Below, in pieces: positions 1-5,061 of a DNA stretch of 5,061 nucleotides; the first letter of the stretch is position 1; each line of letters starts with the position of its first letter. The stretch covers positions 1 to 5,061 of the forward strand of contig JALRDI010000069.1 of assembly GCA_023257035.1 (NCBI GenBank), given 5' to 3'. The translations under genes and the position numbers were made by a program. The notes under the pieces were generated by a model. The model was not told the DNA's origin, did not search any database, and saw only the letters and a program-made list of their open reading frames with translations. Origin of the DNA: Ilumatobacteraceae bacterium. GTDB lineage: Bacteria; Actinomycetota; Acidimicrobiia; Acidimicrobiales; Ilumatobacteraceae.

Positions 1-38
1 GTGCTTACAATGAAAGCGGAGCCATACGGAGATCGTGG

Positions 39-299
39 CTACTGGTCTAGCACTGCGAAACGCTCACCCATCTCAATGAAGATGCATTCCCCTGGGCAGA
101 CCTCTGCAGCCTCAATCACTGCTGACTCTTCTCGCTTTTCGACAACCGCGAGGCTCCCTGAACCACCTGGATCATTCAGCGCAACCGCTCGCTCAACGAC
201 ATATGCGATGCCATCTTCAAGCAGTGTGAACACGTCAGGCGACCGGTCAACGCAAAGACCGTCTCCGGTGCATAAATCTTGATCAATCCACACCCGCAT
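39..299 (-). CDS. Small ferredoxin, 3Fe-4S / Asp-ligated 4Fe-4S type
   Basis: This gene encodes an 86-residue soluble electron carrier, probably cytoplasmic. Cluster residues visible are Cys10, Asp13 and Cys16 in a CTGDGLC motif, then Cys68 followed by Pro69 (CPGEC, with an additional Cys72). This is the single-cluster pattern in which the second cysteine of CxxCxxC is replaced. Such ferredoxins hold a 3Fe-4S cluster, or a 4Fe-4S cluster when an Asp can act as fourth ligand, as in Pyrococcus furiosus ferredoxin. The protein is acidic, as usual for the family. Actinobacterial members often donate electrons to cytochromes P450 or other oxygenases, but no such partner lies in the window, so the partner is unknown. 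It starts at ATG 299, with only a weak upstream GGGA and a candidate -10 box so close that the leader would be just a few bases. It diverges from the peptidase gene. The family call is firm; the cluster type is inferred. Confidence 0.93.
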   Translation of the reverse strand: MRVWIDQDLCTGDGLCVDRSPDVFTLLEDGIAYVVERAVALNDPGGSGSLAVVEKREESAVIEAAEVCPGECIFIEMGERFAVLDQ

Positions 300-308
300 G
301 CGTTCCCG

Positions 309-314
309 ACACTA
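309..314 (-). promoter_or_regulatory. Candidate -10 box for the ferredoxin gene
   Basis: The minus strand reads TAGTGT, matching the TAnnnT core of a sigma70-type -10 element. A start point about 7 bases downstream would lie 2-3 bases before the ferredoxin ATG, giving a nearly leaderless message. No convincing -35 box is visible at 16-18 bp spacing, where the sequence already belongs to the start of the peptidase gene. The call rests on one short motif and its position. Confidence 0.35.
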
Positions 315-318
315 GCGG

Positions 319-324
319 TACTCT
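319..324 (+). promoter_or_regulatory. Candidate -10 box for leaderless ptrB transcript
   Basis: The plus strand reads TACTCT, matching TAnnnT, and ends 7 bases before the GTG at 332. The expected transcription start therefore falls on or next to the G of the start codon. The bases just before the GTG are a pyrimidine run (CTCTTCTCTTC) with no Shine-Dalgarno sequence, which supports leaderless translation, a frequent arrangement in actinobacteria. No good -35 box is seen. Confidence 0.42.
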
Positions 325-331
325 TCTCTTC

Positions 332-2395
332 GTGCCTGAACGAGCAAAAGATTCACGAGCAACCCCTCCCCCCGTTGCACCACAGCGACCTCATACGTGG
401 AATCGCCCGACCGGCCTTCAAGACGACCCCTACGCATGGATGCTCGATGTCAACGACAAAGAATTCCTCAACTATCTCGAAGCCGAAAACGACTACGCAC
501 AGAGATGGTTCGACACGACTGCCGATCTCACCGCCACGATCGTTGAGGAGATCAGGTCACGAGTCCGAGAAACTGACCAATCCCCCGCCGTTCGTGCTGG
601 CAACTGGTGGTACAGCAGCCGTACAATCGAAGGTCTCTCGTACCCAATTCACTGCCGGTCAGAATCACGGGATAAGGCCGAAACTGATGAGGCAGACGTC
701 ATTCTCGACCAGAACCTTGAAGCAGAGGGCCACGACTTCTTTGACCTAGGAGCATTCGAACCCAATCATCAACACAGCCTCATTGCATGGTCAGCTGACA
801 CCGCCGGAAATGAGCACTACACACTGCGAATTCGAGACACAGCGAATGGGCGCGATCTTGACGACTCAATCCCCGATACCGCTTGGGGCGGCGTCGCATG
901 GTCATCTGACTCGAAGCTCCTCTTCTACGTCGTCGCCGATGACACTGAACGGCCTTACCAAGTACGCCGCCACGAAGTTGGCACGCCGACCGCCAACGAT
1001 GAGGTTGTCTTCACCGACCTCGACGAGCGTTTCTATGTCGGCATCGAACTCACACGCAGCGGTCGGTTCATCATCATTCACTCAGGTTCGAAAACGAGTA
1101 GCGAGGTTCACCTCCTCGATGCGACAAACCCATTAGCCGATTCGATCTGCGTTCGACCTCGAGCAGAAAACGTCGAGTACTCAGTTGATGACTGGGGTAC
1201 GAAACTTGTCATCACAACGAACCTCGATGCTGAGGACTTTTGTGTCATGACGGCAACACATGATGACCCGGGCAATTGGGCGCCCTTCATCGAACACGAA
1301 TCAGGTCGCCGAATTACTGCCGCAGAGCCATTTCGCGGAGTGCTTGCAATACATGAGTGGGTCGCTGCACAGCCACGCATTCGCCTCATCGACGTCAACA
1401 GGGCAAGCCGACTGATTGAACTTGCCGATCAGCCACACGACATCGAATTTGGCCCGAATGAAACCTTCGACGCCACGACACTTCGGGTTCGCATGCAGTC
1501 GCTAACTCAACCGTCAACCATTATCGACATCAATCTCGACGATCTCAGCCATGAGGTCATCCGTCAAACACCAACACCTGGGGTTGACCTCGATGATTAC
1601 GTCTCTGAGCGGCACTGGGCAACCGCCGATGACGGCACCAAGGTCCCCTACGACATCGTTCGACACAAAGCCCACTCCGGCGCCCTACCAGCAGTGATCT
1701 ACGCCTACGGGTCGTATGAGATTTCGCTCCCGCCATGGTTCTCAGTCGCACGACTCTCACTCCTCGACCGCGGATTCGCCTGGGTGCTCGTTCACCCCAG
1801 AGGTGGCGGAGAGCTCGGACGGCAGTGGTACCTCAACGGCAAGTTCCTGAATAAGCGCAACACGTTCACCGATGTCATTACTGCAACAAACGATGCTGTT
1901 TCGCAGGGACTGATCGACGATCAACAACTCGGTATTCGAGGTGGAAGCGCTGGTGGGCTCATGGTCGGCGCCTGCATCACAATCGAGCCCGAACTCTTCG
2001 CCTCTGCTGTTGCGGAGGTCCCATTTGTTGATGTTGTCTCGACAATGAGCGATCCATCATTGCCGCTGACCGTCACCGAGTGGGAAGAATGGGGCGACCC
2101 GAGGACCGAACCGTATGCGAGCTACATCGAATCGTATTCACCGTACGACAACACTCGCCCGGGCGACTATCCCGCACTTCTCATCACCGCCGGGCTCAAC
2201 GACCCGCGCGTCAGCGTTCACGAGCCGGCGAAATGGACTGCACGTCTACGGGCCGTGCGCACCAATGACACTCCGCTGTTGTTTAAGACCGAGATGGGAG
2301 CCGGACACGGAGGACCGAGCGGGCGCTACGCGGCATGGGAGGACGAAGCGAGAACGCTGACTTTCCTCATTCAAACCCTGAGTGGCGATTCGTAG
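332..2395 (+). CDS. ptrB: Oligopeptidase B (protease II), S9A serine peptidase
   Basis: This 687-residue protein cuts short peptides after Arg or Lys. No signal peptide is seen, so it should be cytoplasmic. The N-terminal segment (about 1-75, including the PPPVAPQRPHTW and DDPYAWM stretches) leads into a seven-bladed beta-propeller (about 77-413) that limits access to small substrates. The alpha/beta-hydrolase domain follows (about 415-687). The catalytic triad is Ser539 (GGSAGG), Asp624 (LNDPRV) and His659 (GAGHGG). All three sit 7 residues after the E. coli positions 532/617/652, and the length is almost the same (686 in E. coli). Glu583 and Glu585 (TEWEEWG) match the acidic pair that binds the basic P1 side chain. 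The pair reported to bind a basic P2 residue (Asp460/Asp462 in enteric enzymes) is replaced by Pro467 and Trp469. GTG 332 is chosen because the conserved N-terminal residues begin right after it; it has no Shine-Dalgarno. The gene stands alone on this strand. Confidence 0.96.
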   Translation: MPERAKDSRATPPPVAPQRPHTWNRPTGLQDDPYAWMLDVNDKEFLNYLEAENDYAQRWFDTTADLTATIVEEIRSRVRETDQSPAVRAGNWWYSSRTIEGLSYPIHCRSESRDKAETDEADVILDQNLEAEGHDFFDLGAFEPNHQHSLIAWSADTAGNEHYTLRIRDTANGRDLDDSIPDTAWGGVAWSSDSKLLFYVVADDTERPYQVRRHEVGTPTANDEVVFTDLDERFYVGIELTRSGRFIIIHSGSKTSSEVHLLDATNPLADSICVRPRAENVEYSVDDWGTKLVITTNLDAEDFCVMTATHDDPGNWAPFIEHESGRRITAAEPFRGVLAIHEWVAAQPRIRLIDVNRASRLIELADQPHDIEFGPNETFDATTLRVRMQSLTQPSTIIDINLDDLSHEVIRQTPTPGVDLDDYVSERHWATADDGTKVPYDIVRHKAHSGALPAVIYAYGSYEISLPPWFSVARLSLLDRGFAWVLVHPRGGGELGRQWYLNGKFLNKRNTFTDVITATNDAVSQGLIDDQQLGIRGGSAGGLMVGACITIEPELFASAVAEVPFVDVVSTMSDPSLPLTVTEWEEWGDPRTEPYASYIESYSPYDNTRPGDYPALLITAGLNDPRVSVHEPAKWTARLRAVRTNDTPLLFKTEMGAGHGGPSGRYAAWEDEARTLTFLIQTLSGDS

Positions 2396-2396
2396 A

Positions 2397-2780
2397 TCAG
2401 CCAAACGCCGCAAGGCCAGCAAGCGCCAACAACACGATGTTTCGACCCACATGTTTCCATCCAACGGGTTCTGTCACCCGTGAGCCGAAACACGCACAAG
2501 GTGGCACCACGTCGCGTCGCATCGCTGAAACAATCCAGAGCGTGAAGAGCGCTAGCAGCCCCGCGAGCATCAATGGCACGACAGGAAGCCACAGACGCAC
2601 AACTGTCAACGACCCAAGTCCCAATTCAACAAATGGCAGACCTCGCAGCACGACCCTCGGCACGCCGGCGGAATCCACCGACTCATGCCAGGTGCCACCT
2701 GATACCAATTTTGTCGCGCCCGCCCACACAACGATCACCCCAACGGCGATAGCAGCGATCAGCGCAACAACATCAGGCAT
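2397..2780 (-). CDS. MauE/DoxX-like small membrane protein with CxCFG motif
   Basis: This is a hydrophobic protein of about 127 residues with four likely membrane helices: about 3-22, 46-63, 65-86 and 112-127. Family marks are the AGATKL at the end of helix 1, a Glu in helix 2 (LPFVELGLG, Glu52), and PPCACFGS before the last helix, with Cys95 and Cys97. The CxCFG motif is typical of the MauE branch. In methylamine users MauE works with the thioredoxin-like MauD in forming disulfides in methylamine dehydrogenase. No other mau gene is present, so a general thiol-redox role in the membrane is only inferred. The start is uncertain: ATG 2780 overlaps the upstream hydrolase stop by 8 bp (ATGCCTGA), ATG 2792 would add four residues, and ATG 2837 would overlap by 65 bp. 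None has a clear Shine-Dalgarno, so coupling to the hydrolase is likely. The stop is one base from the ptrB stop. The protein ends immediately after the last helix. Confidence 0.85.
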   Translation of the reverse strand: MPDVVALIAAIAVGVIVVWAGATKLVSGGTWHESVDSAGVPRVVLRGLPFVELGLGSLTVVRLWLPVVPLMLAGLLALFTLWIVSAMRRDVVPPCACFGSRVTEPVGWKHVGRNIVLLALAGLAAFG

Positions 2781-3615
2781 GAACGTCAGCATGGCACGGA
2801 ACGAATAGTTCCATTCCCTCACGAGCCACAACGACATCTACACCAGCGTCGGCGCCACGCAACTTGTACTCACCCTCGATCGCATCGAGTTCGTCATCAG
2901 ACCGTGACGGATCGTGATGGAATAGCACCAGCGTCGAAACTCCTGCTTCAACCGCCAGGGCGAACGCATAGTCAATTCGGCAATGCCCCCAATGCTCGCG
3001 ACCCACATAGTCAACATCGGTGAACTGCGCATCGTGAATGAGCACATCAGCGTTATTGCATAGTTCCAGCACTGCCGGGTCGAACAGTGACGCATCGCTT
3101 GGTTCTTGGTGGTCACTGATGTACACGATTGATCGATCGTTATAGGTCACCCGATATCCGAGAGTCGGCCCGATGTGAGGGACGTTTACAGCATTCACGT
3201 CGAATGCACCGATCTTCCAATCGGAGGGTTCGACATCGTGAACCTCGACAGTTGCTCCGATAGCTTCCAGAGATACTGGAAACATTGGTTGGCAGATCGC
3301 TGCATTTAAACATTCGTGAGCTGTCCGGCCATCGTCTTGGGCTGGAGCCCAAATATTGATCGCACAGTCATCTCGTTGGAGTTGTGGCAGAAATGGAAGC
3401 CCTTGAATATGGTCCCAATGCAGATGACTGACCAGCACATTCACGCTCGAAACAGCAACATCGAGCTGTTTCCCGAAGTAGCGAAGGCCAGTTCCGAGGT
3501 CAAATACCAGCGGGTCTTGGCCGGGCGCGACGAGAGACACACACGAGGTATTCCCCCCGTAGCGCTGAACCTCCGGGCTATGACATGGAGTTGAACCCCG
3601 CACCCCGTGGAACAC
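2773..3615 (-). CDS. MBL-fold metallohydrolase (PhnP / Lactamase_B_2-like)
   Basis: This 280-residue protein is a cytoplasmic metallo-beta-lactamase-fold hydrolase, probably with two metal ions. It opens with the FHGVRGSTP and YGGNTSC signatures of a COG1235-like group. The metal-binding motif SHLHWDH gives His64, His66, Asp68 and His69. Further likely ligands are His147 (VPHIG), Asp168 (YISDHQ, bridging) and His234 (LFHHDP); IHDAQF (194-198) and HWGH (208-211) are also conserved-type elements. Relatives act on phosphodiester bonds (cyclic nucleotides, cyclic phosphates, RNA ends), so a phosphodiesterase role is plausible, but the substrate cannot be read from sequence. Eight cysteines (11, 25, 84, 102, 108, 186, 212, 274) are many for a cytoplasmic protein. 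GTG 3615 is the only good start after the in-frame TAG 45 bases upstream. It has a GAGGT ribosome binding site and gives the expected N-terminus. The 3' end overlaps the MauE-like gene. Confidence 0.93.
   Translation of the reverse strand: MFHGVRGSTPCHSPEVQRYGGNTSCVSLVAPGQDPLVFDLGTGLRYFGKQLDVAVSSVNVLVSHLHWDHIQGLPFLPQLQRDDCAINIWAPAQDDGRTAHECLNAAICQPMFPVSLEAIGATVEVHDVEPSDWKIGAFDVNAVNVPHIGPTLGYRVTYNDRSIVYISDHQEPSDASLFDPAVLELCNNADVLIHDAQFTDVDYVGREHWGHCRIDYAFALAVEAGVSTLVLFHHDPSRSDDELDAIEGEYKLRGADAGVDVVVAREGMELFVPCHADVHA
2796..2814 (-). promoter_or_regulatory. Small hairpin just upstream of the MauE-like start
   Basis: On the minus strand GGAAC, TATTC, GTTCC form a perfect 5-bp stem with a 5-base loop. 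In RNA the stem can extend to 7 bp with one U-G and one A-U pair. It lies inside the last codons of the MBL hydrolase, 3 bases before ATG 2792 and 15 bases before ATG 2780. Where no Shine-Dalgarno exists, such a hairpin could make initiation depend on ribosomes translating the hydrolase through it. It is also coding sequence, so chance is a real alternative. Confidence 0.3.
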
Positions 3616-3622
3616 GATTGTT

Positions 3623-3627
3623 ACCTC
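3623..3627 (-). promoter_or_regulatory. Ribosome binding site of the MBL hydrolase
   Basis: The minus strand reads GAGGT, complementary to the 16S rRNA tail, 7 bases before the GTG at 3615. It supports that GTG as the start and is the only strong Shine-Dalgarno seen in the window. A weak TAGCGT at 3646-3651 could be a -10 box giving a leader of roughly 25 bases, but no proper -35 accompanies it. Confidence 0.7.
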
Positions 3628-3688
3628 GCTGCCACCGATTTCGACACGCTAATCGCAGGAGGGTCATCAACGCCACGAAAACCGCCCC

Positions 3689-3698
3689 GACATATGTC
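3689..3698. repeat. Perfect 10-bp palindrome in the mutY-MBL spacer
   Basis: GACATATGTC reads the same on both strands and lies in the 121-bp spacer (3616-3736) between the mutY stop and the MBL hydrolase start, about 75 bases upstream of that start. Its position suits an operator for a dimeric regulator acting on the hydrolase/MauE-like pair. Symmetry does not extend beyond 10 bp and no second copy is seen in the window. Nothing else in this spacer is assignable, and no terminator-like hairpin with a T run follows mutY. Confidence 0.3.
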
Positions 3699-3736
3699 AC
3701 ACCACCCGCGTGTCTTGCCGAGGGGTCTGAGGCCAA

Positions 3737-4588
3737 CTAAGGAAGCCGAATCGTTTCGCCGTAAATGACACACAAACCATCCTTGACTAAACCATCAAGC
3801 ACTTTTTGGGAAGTAACAGGATCACGATTCACTATTTCTGGCACGTCGCTTATCGAAACTGACCCGGCCCCCAACCTCTTCAACAGCATCCCACGGGCCT
3901 GACGTTCGCTTCCTTCAAATTTCGCTTGCGGTCGCGAGACCCCGGCTGACCTCCGGGCTGGGTCGGGAATATCTGAATCACCGCGCCACACACAGACGTC
4001 GGCCAGCGGACAGTCATCACAGTGAGCAGTGCGTAACGTACACACCGTTCCGCCGAGATCCATCATCGCCTGGTTCCACAGCCAACCCTCACCCGTCGGC
4101 ACAAGTTCATCGGCCAGTATTTGAGCCTCTGAAACCGACAGAGATCTGCCTTCTACCCGGGCAAGCACTCGACCAACGTTGGTGTCGAGCACGCCAACAT
4201 CGTGTCCAAATGCAAATGCGAGAACGGCGCGAGCCGTATACGGGCCGATGCCCGGCAATGCCAACAATGATTCAAGGTCGTCGGGGAACTCGCCCAACTC
4301 GACGATCGCCGCCGCACACTGATGCAAGTTTCTTGCGCGACGTGGATAGCCCATTCCCTGCCACAACTGCAGCACCTCACCTAAGGGACTTTCTGCACAA
4401 GCAACAGGGGTCGGGAATCGGTCCATAAAGATCGGCCACTTTTCGGCGACACGCCCGACCTGGGTCTGCTGGCTCATTATCTCGCTGACGAGCACACCCC
4501 ACGGGTCTCGGGTTGTTCGCCAGGGAAGTTCTCGGATGGTGGTTGATGCCCAAGCGAGCACTCGCTCGACAACGGCGTCGTGATTCAC
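3737..4588 (-). CDS. mutY: Adenine DNA glycosylase MutY, short actinobacterial form
   Basis: This 283-residue base-excision repair enzyme removes adenine mispaired with 8-oxoguanine. LPWR (21-24) and the SEIMSQQTQV segment carry the catalytic Glu36. The helix-hairpin-helix is LPGIGPYTA (111-119) with Tyr117, and Asp135 and Asn137 follow in VLDTNVGR. These match Glu43, Tyr126, Asp144 and Asn146 of Geobacillus MutY. Tyr117 where endonuclease III has its Schiff-base Lys indicates a monofunctional glycosylase. Cys183, Cys190, Cys193 and Cys199 have the C-x6-C-x2-C-x5-C spacing of the 4Fe-4S cluster loop. The NUDIX-like 8-oxoG recognition domain of E. coli MutY (350 residues) is missing. The last 60 or so residues, with SERQARG, instead look like the winged-helix-like tail of actinobacterial homologues. 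The start is GTG 4588, whose GTGA overlaps the TGA of the upstream membrane-protein gene, so translation is probably coupled; no strong Shine-Dalgarno is visible. Confidence 0.95.
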   Translation of the reverse strand: MNHDAVVERVLAWASTTIRELPWRTTRDPWGVLVSEIMSQQTQVGRVAEKWPIFMDRFPTPVACAESPLGEVLQLWQGMGYPRRARNLHQCAAAIVELGEFPDDLESLLALPGIGPYTARAVLAFAFGHDVGVLDTNVGRVLARVEGRSLSVSEAQILADELVPTGEGWLWNQAMMDLGGTVCTLRTAHCDDCPLADVCVWRGDSDIPDPARRSAGVSRPQAKFEGSERQARGMLLKRLGAGSVSISDVPEIVNRDPVTSQKVLDGLVKDGLCVIYGETIRLP

Positions 4589-5061
4589 GAGTCGTGTTCG
4601 TCGCCTGATGGCAACAACTCGTCATCGCCAGACACTGACCGGGTCGGCCCGTCATCGAATTCGTTATGTCGTCGAAGCGGCGACCAGCGACGCTCATGAT
4701 GGCTCCACGATTCGTGCGGCGGTCTGATGAACTGCCCGGTGCCATCGCGAGTTGGGAATCGCAACTGGAAGTCGACGCGAGAGATACCTCGTTGTGTCTC
4801 TTCTTCGGCAAGATCGCGTAGACGAAGGAGACGTTCTTGACGTTCGATGCGCCACGGACCCACCCGCAGTGACGCGTACATCAGGCCACCAAGGATGATC
4901 GGAAAGAAGAACTGTGCGAACCGGTACGAGGCGACGCCAAGGGTTGCTGTCCTGAACGGCACACCGAAGCCGCGGAGCATGCCGACATATCCGGTGTCGA
5001 CATAACCAAGGCCACCCGGGGTGATCGGAATTGCTGCAAGTACATTCGCGATACCAAAGGC
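4585..5061 (-). CDS. Flippase-like / LPG synthase-type membrane protein, 3' end only
   Basis: Only the last 158 codons lie in the window; the reading frame is open to the right edge, so the true start is outside. The visible part begins with IPITPGGLGYVDTGYVGML, the conserved PGGLGxxE-type loop of the lysylphosphatidylglycerol synthase TM / UPF0104 (YbhN) family, here with Asp in place of the usual Glu. A final membrane helix follows (visible residues about 46-64), then a hydrophilic tail of about 90 residues, Arg-rich first and acidic at the end (GDDELLPSGDEHDS), probably disordered and cytoplasmic. Family members are polytopic inner-membrane proteins; some act with an MprF-type aminoacyl-transferase domain, many are of unknown function or proposed lipid flippases. 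No transferase domain follows, so this one has the membrane part at its end. It overlaps mutY by 4 bp. Function beyond the family is not supported. An ATG at 4980 is internal, not the start. Confidence 0.85.
   Translation of the reverse strand, partial: AFGIANVLAAIPITPGGLGYVDTGYVGMLRGFGVPFRTATLGVASYRFAQFFFPIILGGLMYASLRVGPWRIERQERLLRLRDLAEEETQRGISRVDFQLRFPTRDGTGQFIRPPHESWSHHERRWSPLRRHNEFDDGPTRSVSGDDELLPSGDEHDS

Noticed and set aside
1..282. Open frame of 93 codons on the plus strand at the left edge
   Set aside because: It is antisense to the ferredoxin over nearly its full length, and its Ser/Thr/Pro-rich low-complexity product matches nothing. The ferredoxin on the other strand has clear cluster motifs.
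279..749. Open frame of 156 codons on the plus strand overlapping the ferredoxin/ptrB region
   Set aside because: It is a shadow of ptrB in another frame, with a biased composition. The ptrB frame carries the conserved N-terminal residues here.
2335..2808. Open frame of 157 codons on plus, antisense to the MauE-like gene
   Set aside because: The product is rich in Thr, Ser, Asn and Pro with no family motif, while the opposite strand encodes four membrane helices and CxCFG.
2781..2837. Longer N-terminus for the MauE-like protein from ATG 2837
   Set aside because: It would overlap the hydrolase by 65 bp and add a polar 19-residue extension ahead of the first helix, with no ribosome binding site. 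A start at 2780 or 2792 fits the family better.
3587..3599. tRNA-like T-arm (GGGGTTCAACTCC on the minus strand)
   Set aside because: The flanking bases do not form the 5-bp T stem, no anticodon or acceptor arm is nearby, and the bases encode the conserved GVRGSTP region of the MBL hydrolase.
2773..3615. MBL hydrolase as RNase Z
   Set aside because: The metal-binding residues are similar, but the protein lacks the long exosite arm and the HST-type motif is GHCR. The FHGVRGSTP/YGGNTSC N-terminus fits the PhnP-like group better.
3616..3736. Intrinsic terminator after mutY
   Set aside because: A GC-rich stretch followed by TTTT (minus strand, about 3679-3688) exists, but I found no matching upstream arm to make a stable stem.
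3737..4588. Endonuclease III (Nth) instead of MutY
   Set aside because: The catalytic Glu36 is present and the Schiff-base Lys of Nth is replaced by Tyr117, which is the MutY pattern.
4377..4811. Open frame of 144 codons on minus spanning the membrane protein/mutY junction
   Set aside because: It is out of frame with two genes that both have family motifs, and its composition is that of a shifted frame.

Overview
The window looks like a piece of a bacterial chromosome with moderately high GC, most likely from an actinobacterium. The evidence is a ferredoxin of the CxxDxxC type common in actinobacteria, a short MutY that ends in a winged-helix-like tail instead of the NUDIX-like domain, frequent GTG starts (three of the five genes with a visible start), and a probable leaderless transcript. 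An acidimicrobial-type lineage is possible but only a guess. There is no sign of a phage, transposon, CRISPR array or RNA gene.

Layout from left to right. Bases 1-38 hold nothing I can assign. A small ferredoxin gene (39-299, minus) and an oligopeptidase B gene (332-2395, plus) diverge from a 32-bp spacer that appears to contain both -10 boxes back to back. The peptidase gene converges on a minus-strand group with one base between the two stop codons. Read in the direction of transcription (right to left), that group is: the 3' end of a flippase-like / lysylphosphatidylglycerol-synthase-type membrane protein (4585 to the window edge), mutY (3737-4588, GTGA overlap), a 121-bp spacer with a perfect 10-bp palindrome, an MBL-fold metallohydrolase (2773-3615, clear ribosome binding site), and a small MauE/DoxX-like membrane protein with a CxCFG motif (2397-2780, 8-bp overlap).

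How the genes may work together: the two short overlaps suggest two translationally coupled pairs, membrane protein plus MutY and MBL hydrolase plus MauE-like protein. MutY acts in oxidative DNA damage repair, and the MauE-like protein and ferredoxin are redox-type proteins, but the sequence gives no proof of a shared pathway. Most of the window is ordinary housekeeping or accessory metabolism. The points most worth a second look are the altered P2 pocket of the oligopeptidase, the MBL/MauE-like coupled pair, and the compact divergent promoter region.
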